From Ustilaginoidea virens (Eukaryota; Ascomycota; Sordariomycetes; Hypocreales; Clavicipitaceae): a stretch of 64,000 nucleotides of DNA. Location: assembly GCF_000687475.1 (NCBI RefSeq), contig NC_057319.1, forward strand, positions 1,364,001 through 1,428,000, given 5' to 3'. Below, piece by piece: positions 1-11,383 of the stretch (the first letter of the stretch is position 1; each line of letters starts with the position of its first letter). The notes beneath the pieces were generated by a model. The model was not told where the DNA came from. It was given only the letters and a program-made list of their open reading frames with translations, and made no database searches. The translations under genes and the position numbers were made by a program.

Positions 1-135
1 CGTGGAGCAGGGGGGTTCCAGCGACTGCGCAGAGAGCCACGAGACAAGAACAAAGACGACGGCAGCGGGGTGTCGGGGAAAGCCAAGAAGGAGAAGAAGT
101 GTTCAGGACTGAAGGGCATTCGAGGATTCGTGTAA
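1..135 (+). CDS. Possible 3' end of a gene cut by the window edge
   Basis: Frame 1 is open from the first base to a TAA at 133-135 and encodes 44 residues. The tail is rich in Lys, Arg and Asp and ends KKEKKCSGLKGIRGFV. Such a charged tail could be a real C-terminus, but no domain is visible and the upstream part lies outside the window. It would converge on the lectin gene at 800-1294. It could also be chance coding in GC-rich DNA. Confidence 0.3.
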   Translation, partial: RGAGGFQRLRREPRDKNKDDGSGVSGKAKKEKKCSGLKGIRGFV

Positions 136-799
136 ATGATGTTTACTGATGCTGATGCATTGATCATTTGGATGGATGGATTTTATGAGCGACACCAACC
201 ACCAACTGACCAGGGTCCTGCATCTTATGCCAGGCACGACAGGACACATGCATGCTTGTTTATATGGCCTGTACGGACTATATCTCGAGATGACTCAGCA
301 ACCGGGGGGCTTGAGACGACAGCGAGCTGATCGAGGCAGATCAAGGTTCTAGGTCTTTCGCCTTTGAAGATGAGGAGCACTCTCATCTGCGACACAATCG
401 GCGTATTTGCCGAGCACTCACTCGGCCATGCCCTGATACAGTTGACTGGTGTGCTGGTACTCCGTACCCCTCCGTTCGTGATGGACGAGACAAGCCAATG
501 CCGCCCTTGTTCCGCTTGCCGACACGCGAAAACTCGGACTTCACGCCCGACGACAAGGACGACGGCATCGGAGCGATTCTCATGATCCGATTGCAAGGCT
601 ACCTACATTCTGGCTAGTCAAGACCACCTACTATCAAAGGTGCGCAATGTTGAATTGCCCCCATGTCTCTTGTTCAGGAGAGGACTGCAGTCGAGCTGTC
701 TTGCCTGCCCAACCGAAACCTGCCGCGGCCCACCTGCCCCTTGCCTCCTTTTCCCCTCCCCCCCCCTCCCTCTTTCGAATCTGAGATGTGGTTCGCGCT
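136..799. other. Intergenic, no gene seen
   Basis: Short open frames on both strands have no recognisable domain or splice structure. A C-rich stretch near 745-775 is the only marked composition feature. This is probably the shared 3' region of the two convergent genes. Confidence 0.5.
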
Positions 800-1294
800 T
801 TATTTCTTGTTCTTGTCTTGGAACCTGGACCCTAGAGCAATGAGTTCCTTGTTGGTTTCATCCCATCTGCCATGGAACCCGAGAAGAACGCCGTTGCCCA
901 CATTCTGGTCGTGGGGAGACCCATTCTCCGTGCCCTGGGACAACTCATTGTCTAGGTCTGTCTTGAAATAGACCTTGTCGACGCGGGCGCCGGTCCGAAA
1001 GACCATGCTCGCCACTTTCTCCTTTTCGCCAAATTCCAGGTCTGATGAGTTGCCCGTCTGATTGCCTGTGACGTGGGCCGTCATGCCGTCGTCAAAGGTG
1101 ACTTCAATGTCCTTGACGAGGTCCCTGTCTTTCCAATCACCGCTTCCCGTGTCGGTCCATACCTTGACTTTGGTCACCACGTGCTTGCCGTTGGTGAGGT
1201 AGAAGTCTTTGCCGCCGGAACCCCCGGCGTCCTTGGTGTTGACATCGGGTTTGAGGCCGGTGGCGTGGCCCAGTCCATGCTGGAGGGAATCCAT
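800..1294 (-). CDS. Jacalin-like lectin domain protein
   Basis: A single-exon frame of 164 residues. From about residue 38 to the end it reads as a beta-prism (jacalin/natterin-type) lectin repeat: VTKVKVWTDTG, then KDIEVTFDDGMTAHVTGN, a RTGARVDKVYFKTD strand and a closing GNGVLLGFHGRWDETN. The family binds carbohydrate. There is no signal peptide, so a cytosolic protein is inferred. The ATG sits directly after an 18-nt A-run on the coding strand (plus-strand T-run 1301-1318). A TATATAAG-like sequence lies near 1458-1470, about 170 nt upstream, and could be the core promoter. Length suits a one-domain lectin. The first 25 residues are Gly-rich and not conserved, so an upstream exon cannot be excluded. 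Confidence 0.65.
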   Translation of the reverse strand: MDSLQHGLGHATGLKPDVNTKDAGGSGGKDFYLTNGKHVVTKVKVWTDTGSGDWKDRDLVKDIEVTFDDGMTAHVTGNQTGNSSDLEFGEKEKVASMVFRTGARVDKVYFKTDLDNELSQGTENGSPHDQNVGNGVLLGFHGRWDETNKELIALGSRFQDKNKK

Positions 1295-3848
1295 GATGTT
1301 TTTTTTTTTTTTTTTTTTTCCTTCTGTGATGCGTCACTTTTCACTCTGCGTATCTATGGGTGTCAGAGAAGATGCGAGGATTGGCGGACAAGGGGCAAGT
1401 GCTGGGAATATGGGATTTGATCAGATATGCATTCAAGCTGCGGGCTCTGTATCCCCTTATATGCTTATATGGTGTCGGCGAGACGCGAGAGCCCTCCTAG
1501 TTGGTTTGATGCATTGTTGGAGGCATACGTCAGCTCGAAGGGGGCGAAGCCCCAGAGGTGGAATGTCGGCGCCGCCCCTCCTCATCCACGGGTTGGCCTC
1601 AAAGAGGGAACCGATGCTAACGAGTCGAGTGGAAAAACAGGTTTTGCGGGAGGATTGCCACAGCAGCACGGTCCATTCCCAGAAAGCTCTCAGTTTTCAC
1701 TTCTCTCGGCGTCGCGGTTTCGCTCGCCCTCGAGCCTTGCAACCGCAAGACTTGCAGATTGTGAGGCAGAGTCATGACGGGTGGTATTGGCGCCGCCGAC
1801 CGAGGCCGGGAATTGCGGCCAGCTGAGGAAGCACAGCATGTCGGAGGCTGTGCATTTGCTGCGAAAGCAATATTTCCCAGAAGAGCACATGGACTGTCTA
1901 GAGGAGGTGTCTTGTTTGTAATTCTCTGCCTTGTACGGAGGAGCCCCCTCTCCCACCTCTTCCCCGTCTCTCGGCAACGCGCGCAGTTTAATGTCTTGTG
2001 CGACGGCGGTGTCCTGCACGTGCTGCATTCGAGTTGCCTTTTGGCCTTGAATGCCGAGCATGCCGAGCATGCCGTCGCGTTTCCAATTCCTCACTGGCGC
2101 GACAGGCAGGCAGGCGGGCAGGCAGGCGGGCAGGCATATAGGGAGGGGGCGGGGTTGGGCCTGACGCCGTCGGCTGGATATGATCCCGCTCGAGGGCCCT
2201 CCCGTCATGTATTCCTTGGGTTGTTGTAGTTGACCAGTCATATATATGCAGATGACATGGGGAGGGGAGACACTCAGGCCTTTGGGAGATGCGGAGATGC
2301 AGATGGGATAAGCTTAACCCCTCAGACAAGCGGGCCTCTTGAGGATGGATTGGCTGAGTGGCGCTTCGTGCTGTGAAATATCAACGGTCGCCCAACGCTG
2401 GCTGAACGAGGCCCTATTTTGCTCATGTTTTGGCGCCATGCCTGGTCCCGGTCCATGTCCGAGAGAGATGGGCATGTACATGCGTGGCGACCAAACTGGC
2501 CAACAGGGGCATTTGCAAACGCAGCCGGCCCGGCATCTCGACCGGCGAAGATGAAGCCACCCTGACCAATGGGGGAGGGGGGGGGTGTTGAGTTGACATT
2601 ATTTGCGCACGTGCGGCTGAGGAGTGCGCAACGAAATGCTCTGTCCGTCTGTTTGCTCCATCTCCAATGGTACAAATCGGTACTCTCGGCCAGGTTGGAA
2701 AAAAAAAAAACAAGAACAGGATGCGTAGTTGCAAGGGGGCAGAATCGCCAAGCACCACACCAGAAGGCATCGCGGCGCGAAAAGCTACGACTTGGCAGCC
2801 CCGGCCGAGAATAGCGTCATGCGTCTGGCAGATGCACAGCACCACCGCACGGCAACGGTACTTTTGGCATCTCGTCGAACTAGACAGCCTGTTTCACACA
2901 TCCCCTGGTCTGGCGCTGCCGCAACAGCACCCCAGAGGGATGAGCCACTGATGCCCCCTCCCCCCCAGCCTATGCATCGGCATCTCGTCGAGCAGAATCG
3001 GCCCCGAATGCGGCTCGACGACCCGAGACGCCCCGTAAGTCTTGGTCCCGGAAGCAGCGTGGCGAAAACGACCTCGCTTCTGCTAACTAATGACGCTGGT
3101 GAGTCTCGAAACAAACGACCGGGGGAGGGGGGGGGGGGGGGGGGATGAAGATGCCGTCAACGCTGCCACCCAACACGTCAAAACGTGGGGAGGTTGCGTT
3201 AATAATGGCTCTCTTGCAAAACAGGCTGGGGGATGCCGAACAAGCAAAGCAAGTTCGTACGTGCGTCCGACGCAGCCCGTTTCGCCATGCTGCATACGCC
3301 GCGGGCCGTCATCACATCTCACTTCGGGGTCAAGTCGCTGTTTGTGCAGGCGCGCTTCGGCTGCGATTAGCAAGGGCGTGTTGCCAAAACCCTCCAACGG
3401 GCGAGTGGGCAACAACGATCTCGCTGCCCCAGAGTGCCCCGGGTGAGGCGAGTGAGGGGGGGAACCGGATTCCTTCCTGTACGGAGGGAAAGCGCGGTGG
3501 CAGCTTCAGGCTTGGGCGCGTAAGACGTGCAGCTGTGCTTGCTGACTGGCCGGCCGGGGAGGCAAGGCTTCGCTTCACGTTGGGCCGAGGATTCTTGACG
3601 GGCCTGCGGGACGCCTAGACGGGCATATCTGCTCGGCGCGTCGGAAGCGTAGGGACTTGGGGGCCGTCGTCTGGGGCGGGATGGGATTTCTCGACGGCGT
3701 CTGCGGACTTGGAAGCTGCCTTGCAGTCCGTCGATTCGAAATCCCGTCGGAAGGGGGGAGAAGAAGATAAGAAGAGAACCAACAAAGCTACGCGCTAGGC
3801 GGCCTCAATCAACACGACACCCTGCGTTTGCGCGCTTCCCGTTTCAAC

Positions 3849-4051
3849 ATGCCTCGTGGGCGACTGAGGCCCGAGTCGCCGCTCCGAATGCCAATGAGCC
3901 CTGAGCACAGCAGCAATGCCATGGATAATGGCGACTCGCGGCGGTTATCGCCAACAAGGCCCTCTGTTTCCAGGACCCAGCTGCTGCACCACCTGCGAGA
4001 CATGTCCGACATGTCCCCTGCTCAGTCTCCAGCGCGACATGGTTTCGACAA
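3849..4051 (+). CDS. Candidate exon of an unrecognised gene or remnant
   Basis: An ATG at 3849 opens a Ser/Pro/Arg-rich frame of about 67 codons containing PRGRLRPESP and LLHHLRDMSDMSPAQSP, ending at a good donor (GACAACG followed by GTAAGC at about 4052). No downstream exon joins in phase to anything recognisable. Low-complexity S/P/R composition is common in fungal regulatory proteins, but nothing identifies a family. It could be a decayed gene or chance. Confidence 0.2.
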
Positions 4052-5162
4052 CGGTAAGCAGCAGCCGTGCAAGTAACAAGTAATACAATGTACGGAGAAC
4101 ATCGGGGAGCTAAACCCGACGACTACGGCAGGGCCAGCAGGTTCAACGGTCCCAGCAGCAGAACCAGTGGCTGGAAATCCCCGTTGCCAGCGGCGTGGAG
4201 AACGAATCCGGCCGCAAAGGGGACTCGGCAAGAAAGATGCGGGATGCTTGCTGCAATCACACCTGTGCCGGCGAGTGACAGCTAGAGAGGGTCACTGCGG
4301 CAGCGTCATCACAGCCCGCCGGGTTGCCTTGCCAGGTTCCCCGGCTGCAAGGTTCCCAGCGCGGCATTATTCCCCGTACCGTTTCCTCCGATTTGTTGGG
4401 CTTGGAGGCTTGGAGCCTCCTCGGCGGCAAATAGCAGAGGGCTGACGTTGACGGTCTTTGCCGGTGCTGAAGGAATCAGTCAGACAACCATTCGACAACC
4501 ATTCGGGCGAGCAAGACAAGAGACCTCGGCCTCGACGGTTACGGCTTGACGACGGGGTCCAAGCCATCGGACTAGTGGGTTGGTGTGGCGACCATTTAGC
4601 TAGCGGAAGTCATCATCAAAAGGCACCGTCCAGTGGTTTGGAAGAAACGTTGTGGTTGCTCTCCTTTCTACGGTCGGATTTTGCCCCCTTTTTGCAGTCG
4701 CAGGTGGGATTCGCCTGTCTCAGCGGCAGGGTCCAAGGATATGTACCTAACGTATGGCTGGGAGGTATTGTTCTCGTATTTTTGATTCTTGATCGTAATA
4801 CGCGAGCGAATTGGAAAAGCCAGCGGGTCAGTCACAGCACGTTGTCAGAGCCCAGAGCCCAGAGCCCACCGCCCGCCCGCCTTCCTAGGCCCGGGGAACT
4901 GCCTTGCATGCAAACATAGCCTAATAAAAGGAATCGTATCGTCGGGACGCTGATTGGCTTGGTCGACAGCAAGACGATTCGCCGAGCCAGCTAGGGCTCG
5001 GGGGGGGGAGAACTCAGTTGTTGGGTGCTCCCACTCGATACGAGGGGAAGATGAGAAAGAAAATAAAAGCTAGGATCAAAGCTAGGATCAAAACGTCGAG
5101 ATATACCGAGAGTAAATTATTTTTGGAAATCAGGAACTCGGACCCTTTATCCCGGGTAGGAG

Positions 5163-5196
5163 CAGGCACCTCAGGCACCTCAGGCACCTCAGGCAG
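5163..5196. repeat. 9-bp tandem repeat (CAGGCACCT)x~4
   Basis: Four near-perfect copies of CAGGCACCT in intergenic DNA. No gene is attached. Confidence 0.8.
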
Positions 5197-6115
5197 CCAC
5201 TCGTGACCGATCGGTCACAACCATAATGTCCACGCAAATGCGCTGATTCCGTCACATGACAGACCCAGCTGGCCCCGCACAAATCATGTGGGATCGCATC
5301 GTCGCGGTGGCGCAGCCCCTTGCGCGCGTATAAACTGCTGTTGCAACACACAGCCGTCTCTCTGACTGTGTTTCTGCTTTTCTCTGCTTTTTCTTTTGTT
5401 CATTTGGGAAATGTCGCGCGGCATCTGTCGAATTCTCCTACTGCTATCTAGAAGCTTTGTTTTCGTCTGCGAATGCCCAGTCTTGGACGAGCCCGTGTTG
5501 AAGCCTTCGGTACGCCAGGTGCTTTGTACTCTGGTAGCCTGTTCTGGTGTTGTGGGTCGCCGCGTCTGTGTACCTAGGTACCTATGTCCTGACATGCAGC
5601 ATGTACCCGCTCTGACGTCAAGCTCTCATTGGAGCCTTCGTATTTCCCCTTCCACGCAATCCTCCTCGTCAAGTCGTCAGCGATCCCAACCAAAAGAGGA
5701 CACTTGGTGGAATGGCGCTGGGCTAAAGCGGCCAGCGCTACCCAGGGCTCGCATTCCGTGCACTCCGTCTGGTGCTTCCCCCCCCCCCCCCCCCATCCCC
5801 TCGGCAACCCTGCGCTATGGCACAGCCGCAGAGGCATGGCCTCAACGGGGACGTTTTCCAAGCCCAACTCGGTCCATCAACCCCAATACCTGCTCCGTAC
5901 TTCCGTAGGGGGGAGCCTGTGAGCATTGCAGGCGTCATGAATGGCGCCCGCACCGCACGTCAACAGGTAGCCTCTCCTTCCTTGTGCCCGCTGGTACCTG
6001 CTCTGCTCTGTTGGCCTCTCCTTCCCACTTTCTCCCAACGAGACACCAGACGCCGCCTTGCCGCCCGCCGCTGAAGGAAAGAAACAGCGAGAAATAAGCC
6101 GTACCCCACCTGCAC

Positions 6116-6158
6116 TGCCCAATGACGCTCTGCCCAATGACGCTCTGCCCAATGACAC
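6116..6158. repeat. 15-bp tandem repeat (TGCCCAATGACGCTC)
   Basis: Nearly three head-to-tail copies about 440 bp upstream of the GH17 start codon. The unit contains a CCAAT box, so the array presents three CCAAT motifs (CCCAATGA), which is compatible with a promoter element bound by the Hap/CCAAT complex. Confidence 0.7.
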
Positions 6159-6596
6159 GCCATGGTTTCATGTTTTTCTTTGTCGTTCCTGCTTTGCAAG
6201 TGGAGCCCCCCCTGCCAACACTAGCGCTTGGCCCCACCCCCTGGACCCCCACCCCTGCGCCTGCATATGGATACTTTTCGTGATCGAAATCGAACACCGT
6301 GGTGGCGGGTCTGTCTCTACGGACCAAGCTTTATGGCTCTCCTTGTTTACCCACAACGTTTCTATCTTACTATCTTATATCCCTCCACACCCGAGCAGCC
6401 ATCGCTTCTCTCCTCCTTCTCTTCTCGACATGCTTGCGACGGATTTCACCCTTCTCTTTCTCGTTTTCGCTTTTGGCTTTGGTGACAACTAGTCGAATTC
6501 CAATTCCCCTCGTTTTATCGTTGTCGATTTCCCCTTGGACAAAAGACAATCTTGGCGTCGACTCTCTTGCTTCGTTCGTCCCCCCTCGCCCTTACC

Positions 6597-7796
6597 ATGC
6601 CTTCTCTCGTCGCTCTGGCCGCGGCCATCTCGGGCGCCAGTGCCGCTTTCCAGGGCTTCAACTACGGCTCTACCTTCACAGATCGCTCACCCAAGGTCCA
6701 GTCGGATTTTGAAGCCGAATTCAAGACTGCTGCTGGCCTCGAGGGAACCAATGGGGGCTTCACGAGTGCCCGACTGTACACCATGATTCAAGCTGGCAGC
6801 GACAGCGATCCCATCTCTGCCATTCCCGCCGCCATCAAGACCAAGACCAGCTTGCTGCTGGGTCTCTGGGCTTCGGCGGGCCAGGATTCTTTCAACAAGG
6901 AGGTCGCCGCTCTCAAGAAGACGATTGTCCAGTATTGCGGCCAGCTCGATGGGCTCGTCGCTGGTATTTCTGTCGGCAGCGAAGATTTGTACCGCATCTC
7001 CCCCATCGGCATGAAGAACTCGCCCGATCCTGGCGCCTCTCCCGACACCCTTGTCAGCTACATCAAGCTAGTGCGCGACACCATCAAGGGGTCTTGCTTG
7101 GAAAAAGCCCCCATCGGCCATGTCGATACTTGGACCGCGTACGCCAATGCAACCAACAAGCCCGTCATTGACGCCATTGACTTTGTCGGCATGGATGCGT
7201 ACCCTTACTTTGAAAACCAAAAGCCCAACGGCCTGGAGAATGCCGCCAAGCTCTTCCAGGCCGCCATTGACAACACCAAGAGCGCCACCGGGGACCTTCC
7301 CATCTTCATTGCCGAGACTGGCTGGCCTGTGAGCGGCCCCACGGAAAATAGCGCCGTTCCTGGTATCGATGCTGCCCAGACCTACTGGCGACAGGTCGGA
7401 TGCCCCATGTTTGGAAATGTCAATGTCTGGTGGTACACTTTGCAGGACAGCGCCCCCACCACCCCCAGCCCTTCCTTTGGCGTCATCGGATCTACTCTTA
7501 CCACCAAACCTCTGTATGATCTCTCGTGCGACGGGTACAAGAATCAGACCTCGGCCAACCCCAGCAAGCCCGGCCAAAGCTCTGCTCCCGCTTCTACTGG
7601 CGCTCAAATCCCCGCCACCACGGCTCCTTCCAACGCCACCCAAACCACAGCTCGCGGCGCTGCCAGCGGGTCGGTCGCTCCCACGGCCCCTAGCGGCACC
7701 ACGGGTGTCGTGACCGTTCCCACCAATGCTGCAAGCCGTCTGAACATGATGGCCGGTGTCGCTGCGGGCGTCGTCCTTGCCGCTGCCGCCTTGTAA
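6597..7796 (+). CDS. eglC: GPI-anchored GH17 endo-1,3-beta-glucanase (EglC-like)
   Basis: Single-exon gene of 399 residues from the ATG at 6597 (context CTTACCATG). The only in-frame upstream start-like codon is not ATG. Residues 1-18 form a signal peptide. The GH17 barrel covers about 19-310 and starts FQGFNYGSTFTDRS. The acid/base is E129 (GISVGSEDLYR) and the nucleophile is E240 (IAETGWPVSG). A Ser/Thr/Ala-rich linker runs from about 320 to 375. The C-terminus is a hydrophobic GPI signal (LNMMAGVAAGVVLAAAAL). It hydrolyses or remodels beta-1,3-glucan in the cell wall. Length and layout match the Aspergillus EglC family. The 5' region is CT-rich with CCAAT repeats. Confidence 0.95.
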   Translation: MPSLVALAAAISGASAAFQGFNYGSTFTDRSPKVQSDFEAEFKTAAGLEGTNGGFTSARLYTMIQAGSDSDPISAIPAAIKTKTSLLLGLWASAGQDSFNKEVAALKKTIVQYCGQLDGLVAGISVGSEDLYRISPIGMKNSPDPGASPDTLVSYIKLVRDTIKGSCLEKAPIGHVDTWTAYANATNKPVIDAIDFVGMDAYPYFENQKPNGLENAAKLFQAAIDNTKSATGDLPIFIAETGWPVSGPTENSAVPGIDAAQTYWRQVGCPMFGNVNVWWYTLQDSAPTTPSPSFGVIGSTLTTKPLYDLSCDGYKNQTSANPSKPGQSSAPASTGAQIPATTAPSNATQTTARGAASGSVAPTAPSGTTGVVTVPTNAASRLNMMAGVAAGVVLAAAAL

Positions 7797-8741
7797 AACG
7801 GCCGAACGGATCGGATGCCTTTTGAGAATAATCGACACACACATATATATATATTTATATATTTATATCAATGCTATTTTGACGACAAAAAAGCGGAGAA
7901 GCTGGGTCTGAGAACAGAGATGTCTTTGGTCTTGTTGCATGTGACGTATATAACGCGGATTAGGGTAAAGAGCATGACTGGATAGACTTTGGTGATTATT
8001 ATAGCTGTATAGACGCTCTAAAGGAAGCACATAATTGATAATTGCCCCACGCAGCCTTTATGCGTGACTCTCAATAGCCTCGCACCTACGGAGGGAGTAT
8101 TTATCTTCGTATATATACTTTCCTACCCACTTTCCTATCCGCTCTGCAACCAAGCGGCGCCGTTTTGCCGACGCATCCCACTCTATAACCAGGCCAACTC
8201 ACAGGAGGTAGCTGGGCACATCCACTCGGCGGTACGTAGTATGTACAAGCTACTGACACTGGTAAAAGTCGATGTCTTAGGGTCAAAGAGATGCGTATGA
8301 TTCCGATCGCTTGGATCAACGGCTGTAAATGGCAGTCTGCTGACCAAGGCTATATGTACGGAGTACGGTTGCTCCGTGAGTACGGGAGTAGCTGGGTACC
8401 CAGGTACCTTCCTCTGTTATACATACCTACCTCTCCTCTTGACCCACCCGTCCCGGTAGGTACCTAGCTCACCTAGCTCCTACATTAGGAGGTATGTAGG
8501 TACATTCGTCTCGTGCCTACTAAATCAGGCACCAGGCTAACGGAGGCTCGGGTGGCCGGCCATAAGGGGGCGGGGGCTAAAAATCTTAGTCCGCTTCCAG
8601 CTTGACTCGATTCCCGCGCTACAACTTGCCTACCTTATTAGTACTCGGGTCCAACAACCTCTGACTGTCCTTGGCGACTGCTTTCTATGCCCCGCTCCTT
8701 CCTAGATTCTCTTGAAAGGGAACCTTGGGAGTTTTCCAAGC
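7797..8741. other. Intergenic with TAGGTACCTA-type motifs
   Basis: AT-rich 3' region after the GH17 gene (TATATATATTTATATATT at about 7844-7863). Then a cluster of palindromic TACCTAGGTA/GGTACC motifs (about 8390-8515) and a TACGGAGTAC motif (8357-8366). It forms the promoter side of the ZIP transporter gene. No coding signal was seen. Confidence 0.6.
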
Positions 8742-10275
8742 ATGCTGCGCGTGCGAATCTCAGCCGTGGCTTTTCTCCTTGCCCTAACGGCCAGCGTGAT
8801 ATCCTCGACGCATAATGTCGCGGGAGCCACGACGTTCGAGGCCATGAGTCTGCAGGAAGTCGACGAGCGGTTGCAGGTATGATGACCCCTTTCCGTTGTC
8901 CCGAGCACAGCCTCGCCCTTTGGCGCCAGCAGACAGGAAACCGGGGGCCGGGGGGGGGGGGAAGAAGAAGAAGAAGAAGAAGAAAAAGAAGAATATTAAT
9001 CGCTTGCCTTGTCTGCAGACGTGCCCCATCGTCCAACATCTCTCCTCCGCCAAGCACGCCCACCATGCGGCAGCTCCGTCGACCCTCACAACGCGCCTCT
9101 TCGCAACCCTCTTCCCCGGTTCTCCGGCCGTGAACGCCCTCCTCGCCACGCTGTATATATCCGGACCGCCGAATTTTCTGCTCGCCCTGTGCCCTACCAA
9201 CATTGACCCGTCGTCGCTCAGTGTCATGGTTGCTTTCGCAGTGGGAGGGCTGCTGGGCGACACGCTCTTCCACCTGCTTCCCGAGATATTCTTGGGTGAG
9301 GACGAGGCCGACCGGGTCAAGTTCGTGCTGGTTGAGCCCAACAGGAATCTGGTTCTGGGGCTGGCCATCCTCGTCGGGTTCATGACTTTTGTGGCCATGG
9401 ATAAGGGGCTGAGAATCGCTACGGGTGGTGCCGGTCACGATCACGCGCATGGACACGCCGGACACGCCGCGGATGAGGCCAAGGCTGTTTCGACGGGAGT
9501 CGATGGCAATGGCGAGGTCAGGTCTAGGAAAAGGGGCAAGGGGAAGGAAGACGGGCACGCTGCGGCGGAGCAGAAGGGAAAGGAGGCGAACCCCAGCGTC
9601 AAACTGGGGGGGTATTTGAACCTCATGTAAGCCGTCCTCTGCTCGAGACAGAGGGAGGGAATCCTGCTGACGAGGTCGCCAACAGCGCCGACTTTACCCA
9701 CAACATCACTGATGGTCTGGCCATGTCGGCCAGCTTCTACGCCTCTCCTACGATTGGCGCCACCACAACCGTTGCTGTCTTCTTCCACGAGATCCCCCAC
9801 GAGGTGGGCGATTTCGCGCTGCTCGTGCAGTCTGGTTTCTCGAAACGAGCAGCCATGGCGTCGCAGTTCGTCACGGCCATCGGCGCACTCCTCGGCACCT
9901 TGATTGGGATCGCCGTGCAGGAGCTTGGGGGCGCGTCTTCCGAGGGGGGCGAAGCGGGAATGCCGAGGAATGGCGGCCTCTGGGGAACTAGTTTGGTGAG
10001 TGCTTTCGGCTTTCGCATAGCCCCTGGTCCAGAGGCAAGGGGAAGAAGTGGCTAATGGTCAAGCGGGACGGGGCAAACAAAAAAAACAGTCATGGGGCGA
10101 CATGTTACTGCCCTTCACGGCCGGCACCTTTCTCTACGTCGGCACAGTCGCCGTGGTGCCGGAACTTCTTGAGACGGGGCCCAACAAGACGGCCGAGTTG
10201 CGCAAGACGCTGGTCCAGTTTACGGCATTGGCGGTGGGTGCTGGTGTGATGCTGTACATCTCGTGGCATGATTGA
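8742..10275 (+). CDS. ZIP-family zinc transporter (KE4/Yke4-like)
   Basis: Four exons: 8742-8876, 9019-9626, 9686-9995 and 10090-10275, giving 412 residues. All junctions are GT-AG and in phase; the second restores [16 protein letters not shown] exactly. An N-terminal signal-like helix precedes the ZIP domain. Signature motifs are HNITDG and [13 protein letters not shown], the HExPHExGD box of the LIV-1/KE4 subfamily. A His-rich cytosolic loop ([11 protein letters not shown]) lies after the third membrane helix. These proteins move Zn2+ into the cytosol, in this subfamily usually from ER or Golgi. The first intron holds a G10 run followed by a long GAA-rich tract. Location in the secretory pathway is inferred from the subfamily. 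Confidence 0.93.
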
Positions 10276-11383
10276 GTGAGGGGATCAGGTCAGGTAACGC
10301 AAGACTGCCGGGTGGTCTTGCGAGCCGCGGACGCCGCACTTTGGACTTGGGCAACGGTAACGGAGGGATCTGTCCAATGGGCGTGTATGTTGGAAACGGT
10401 GTCAAATGTGTGGTGTGAATCCCGTCTGAGTTTGGATGCAGCAACGGTCAACGGGAGTCTTTGCGACGACGCGGCCATACCGCCATGCCGCCATGCCGTC
10501 GATGGGTTTCAGAGTCTGGCACGTCTTGAGCGATGATAAATACAGACAACGAGCGGCCGACGGCCAATACGAGAAATAGCACAAAAGCGGCAAAGACGCA
10601 AAGGCTCGTGATGGGGTCGATTTCTTTTCAAGCCCACAGGCCGGTTCCCAGGACGGCCGACTGGCAATGTCTGACACCACGTTTCGTGTACGGCGCGGCG
10701 CGGCGCGCTCGGCAGGGAGGGTGATTGCCACGACAACTGTGCGCGCCGCCCTGCCCTGCGAGCCTACCGACCGACTTGGCCGTGCGTAGATTCGCTTGGA
10801 GTCGTTGTGGGCCGATCACTTTGGCAAGTCGGGGGCAAGTCGGGGCGGCGAGGCAGCGCTAACCCAGGCCGGCACATGGTGCATGCATGGTGCGCGACGA
10901 TCATGGCACCGTAGCAAAAGCGAATTTTGCACGGCAGTACTGGCAGGACGTTTTGCCGTCGGCTAGGCTCGCGCAAGGCACAGGTTCAGGTTCGGGTTCA
11001 GGTTCGGGGTCGGGTTCGGGTAGTGAAGCTGCGCGCAGAGAGGGCGGGCGAGAAGGAGGAGAAGGAGCTTCTCATGGAGGGGCGGGGGGGGGGGGGGAAG
11101 CCTATCTGCGTCACGTCACGTGCTTTGCAGACTGGTGCCAAGGATCCTCTACTGGCCGGCGTCTTGGTCTGCCGCCCTTTTCTCACAAGGTCTATTGAAC
11201 AATTCGCTTCAGGCTGCTTCAGGCTGCTTCACGCCTCGCCCTTGAATTTTTGCAGACGCAATCTTGAGCCATCGTCTCGACTGTGGAAACTAATCGTCAC
11301 CTCTGGAGCTGCCCTCCTCCCCCGTCTTTCCCGTCAAGCCGCAGCTTTGCATCCCGGCCGCCCGGCTCCAGTACTTAGATGCA
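10276..11383. other. Intergenic, no gene seen
   Basis: Contains a GGTTCG/GGTTCA microsatellite (about 10983-11020), a G13 run (near 11082-11098) and a duplicated TTCAGGCTGC near 11207-11230. The 3' half would be the old promoter of the arrestin pseudogene. No coding signal was seen. Confidence 0.5.

Larger units (their letters stand above)
1295..6596. other. Long gene-poor stretch upstream of the GH17 gene
   Basis: No convincing gene was seen in 5.3 kb. It contains a GGCA/GGCG microsatellite (about 2103-2138), G runs near 2573 and 3127-3144, a 9-bp CAGGCACCT array (5163-5196), a C-run at 5779-5793 and a 15-bp repeat (6116-6158). One candidate coding exon (3849-4051) is listed separately. A TATAAA at about 5330 followed by a pyrimidine-rich stretch could be a core promoter for an unseen transcript. 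The last 200 bases are CT-rich, as in 5' leaders of well-expressed fungal genes. Confidence 0.5.

Noticed and set aside
8638..9558. 306-codon minus-strand frame over the ZIP gene
   Set aside because: It runs across the ZIP introns on the other strand and has no domain.
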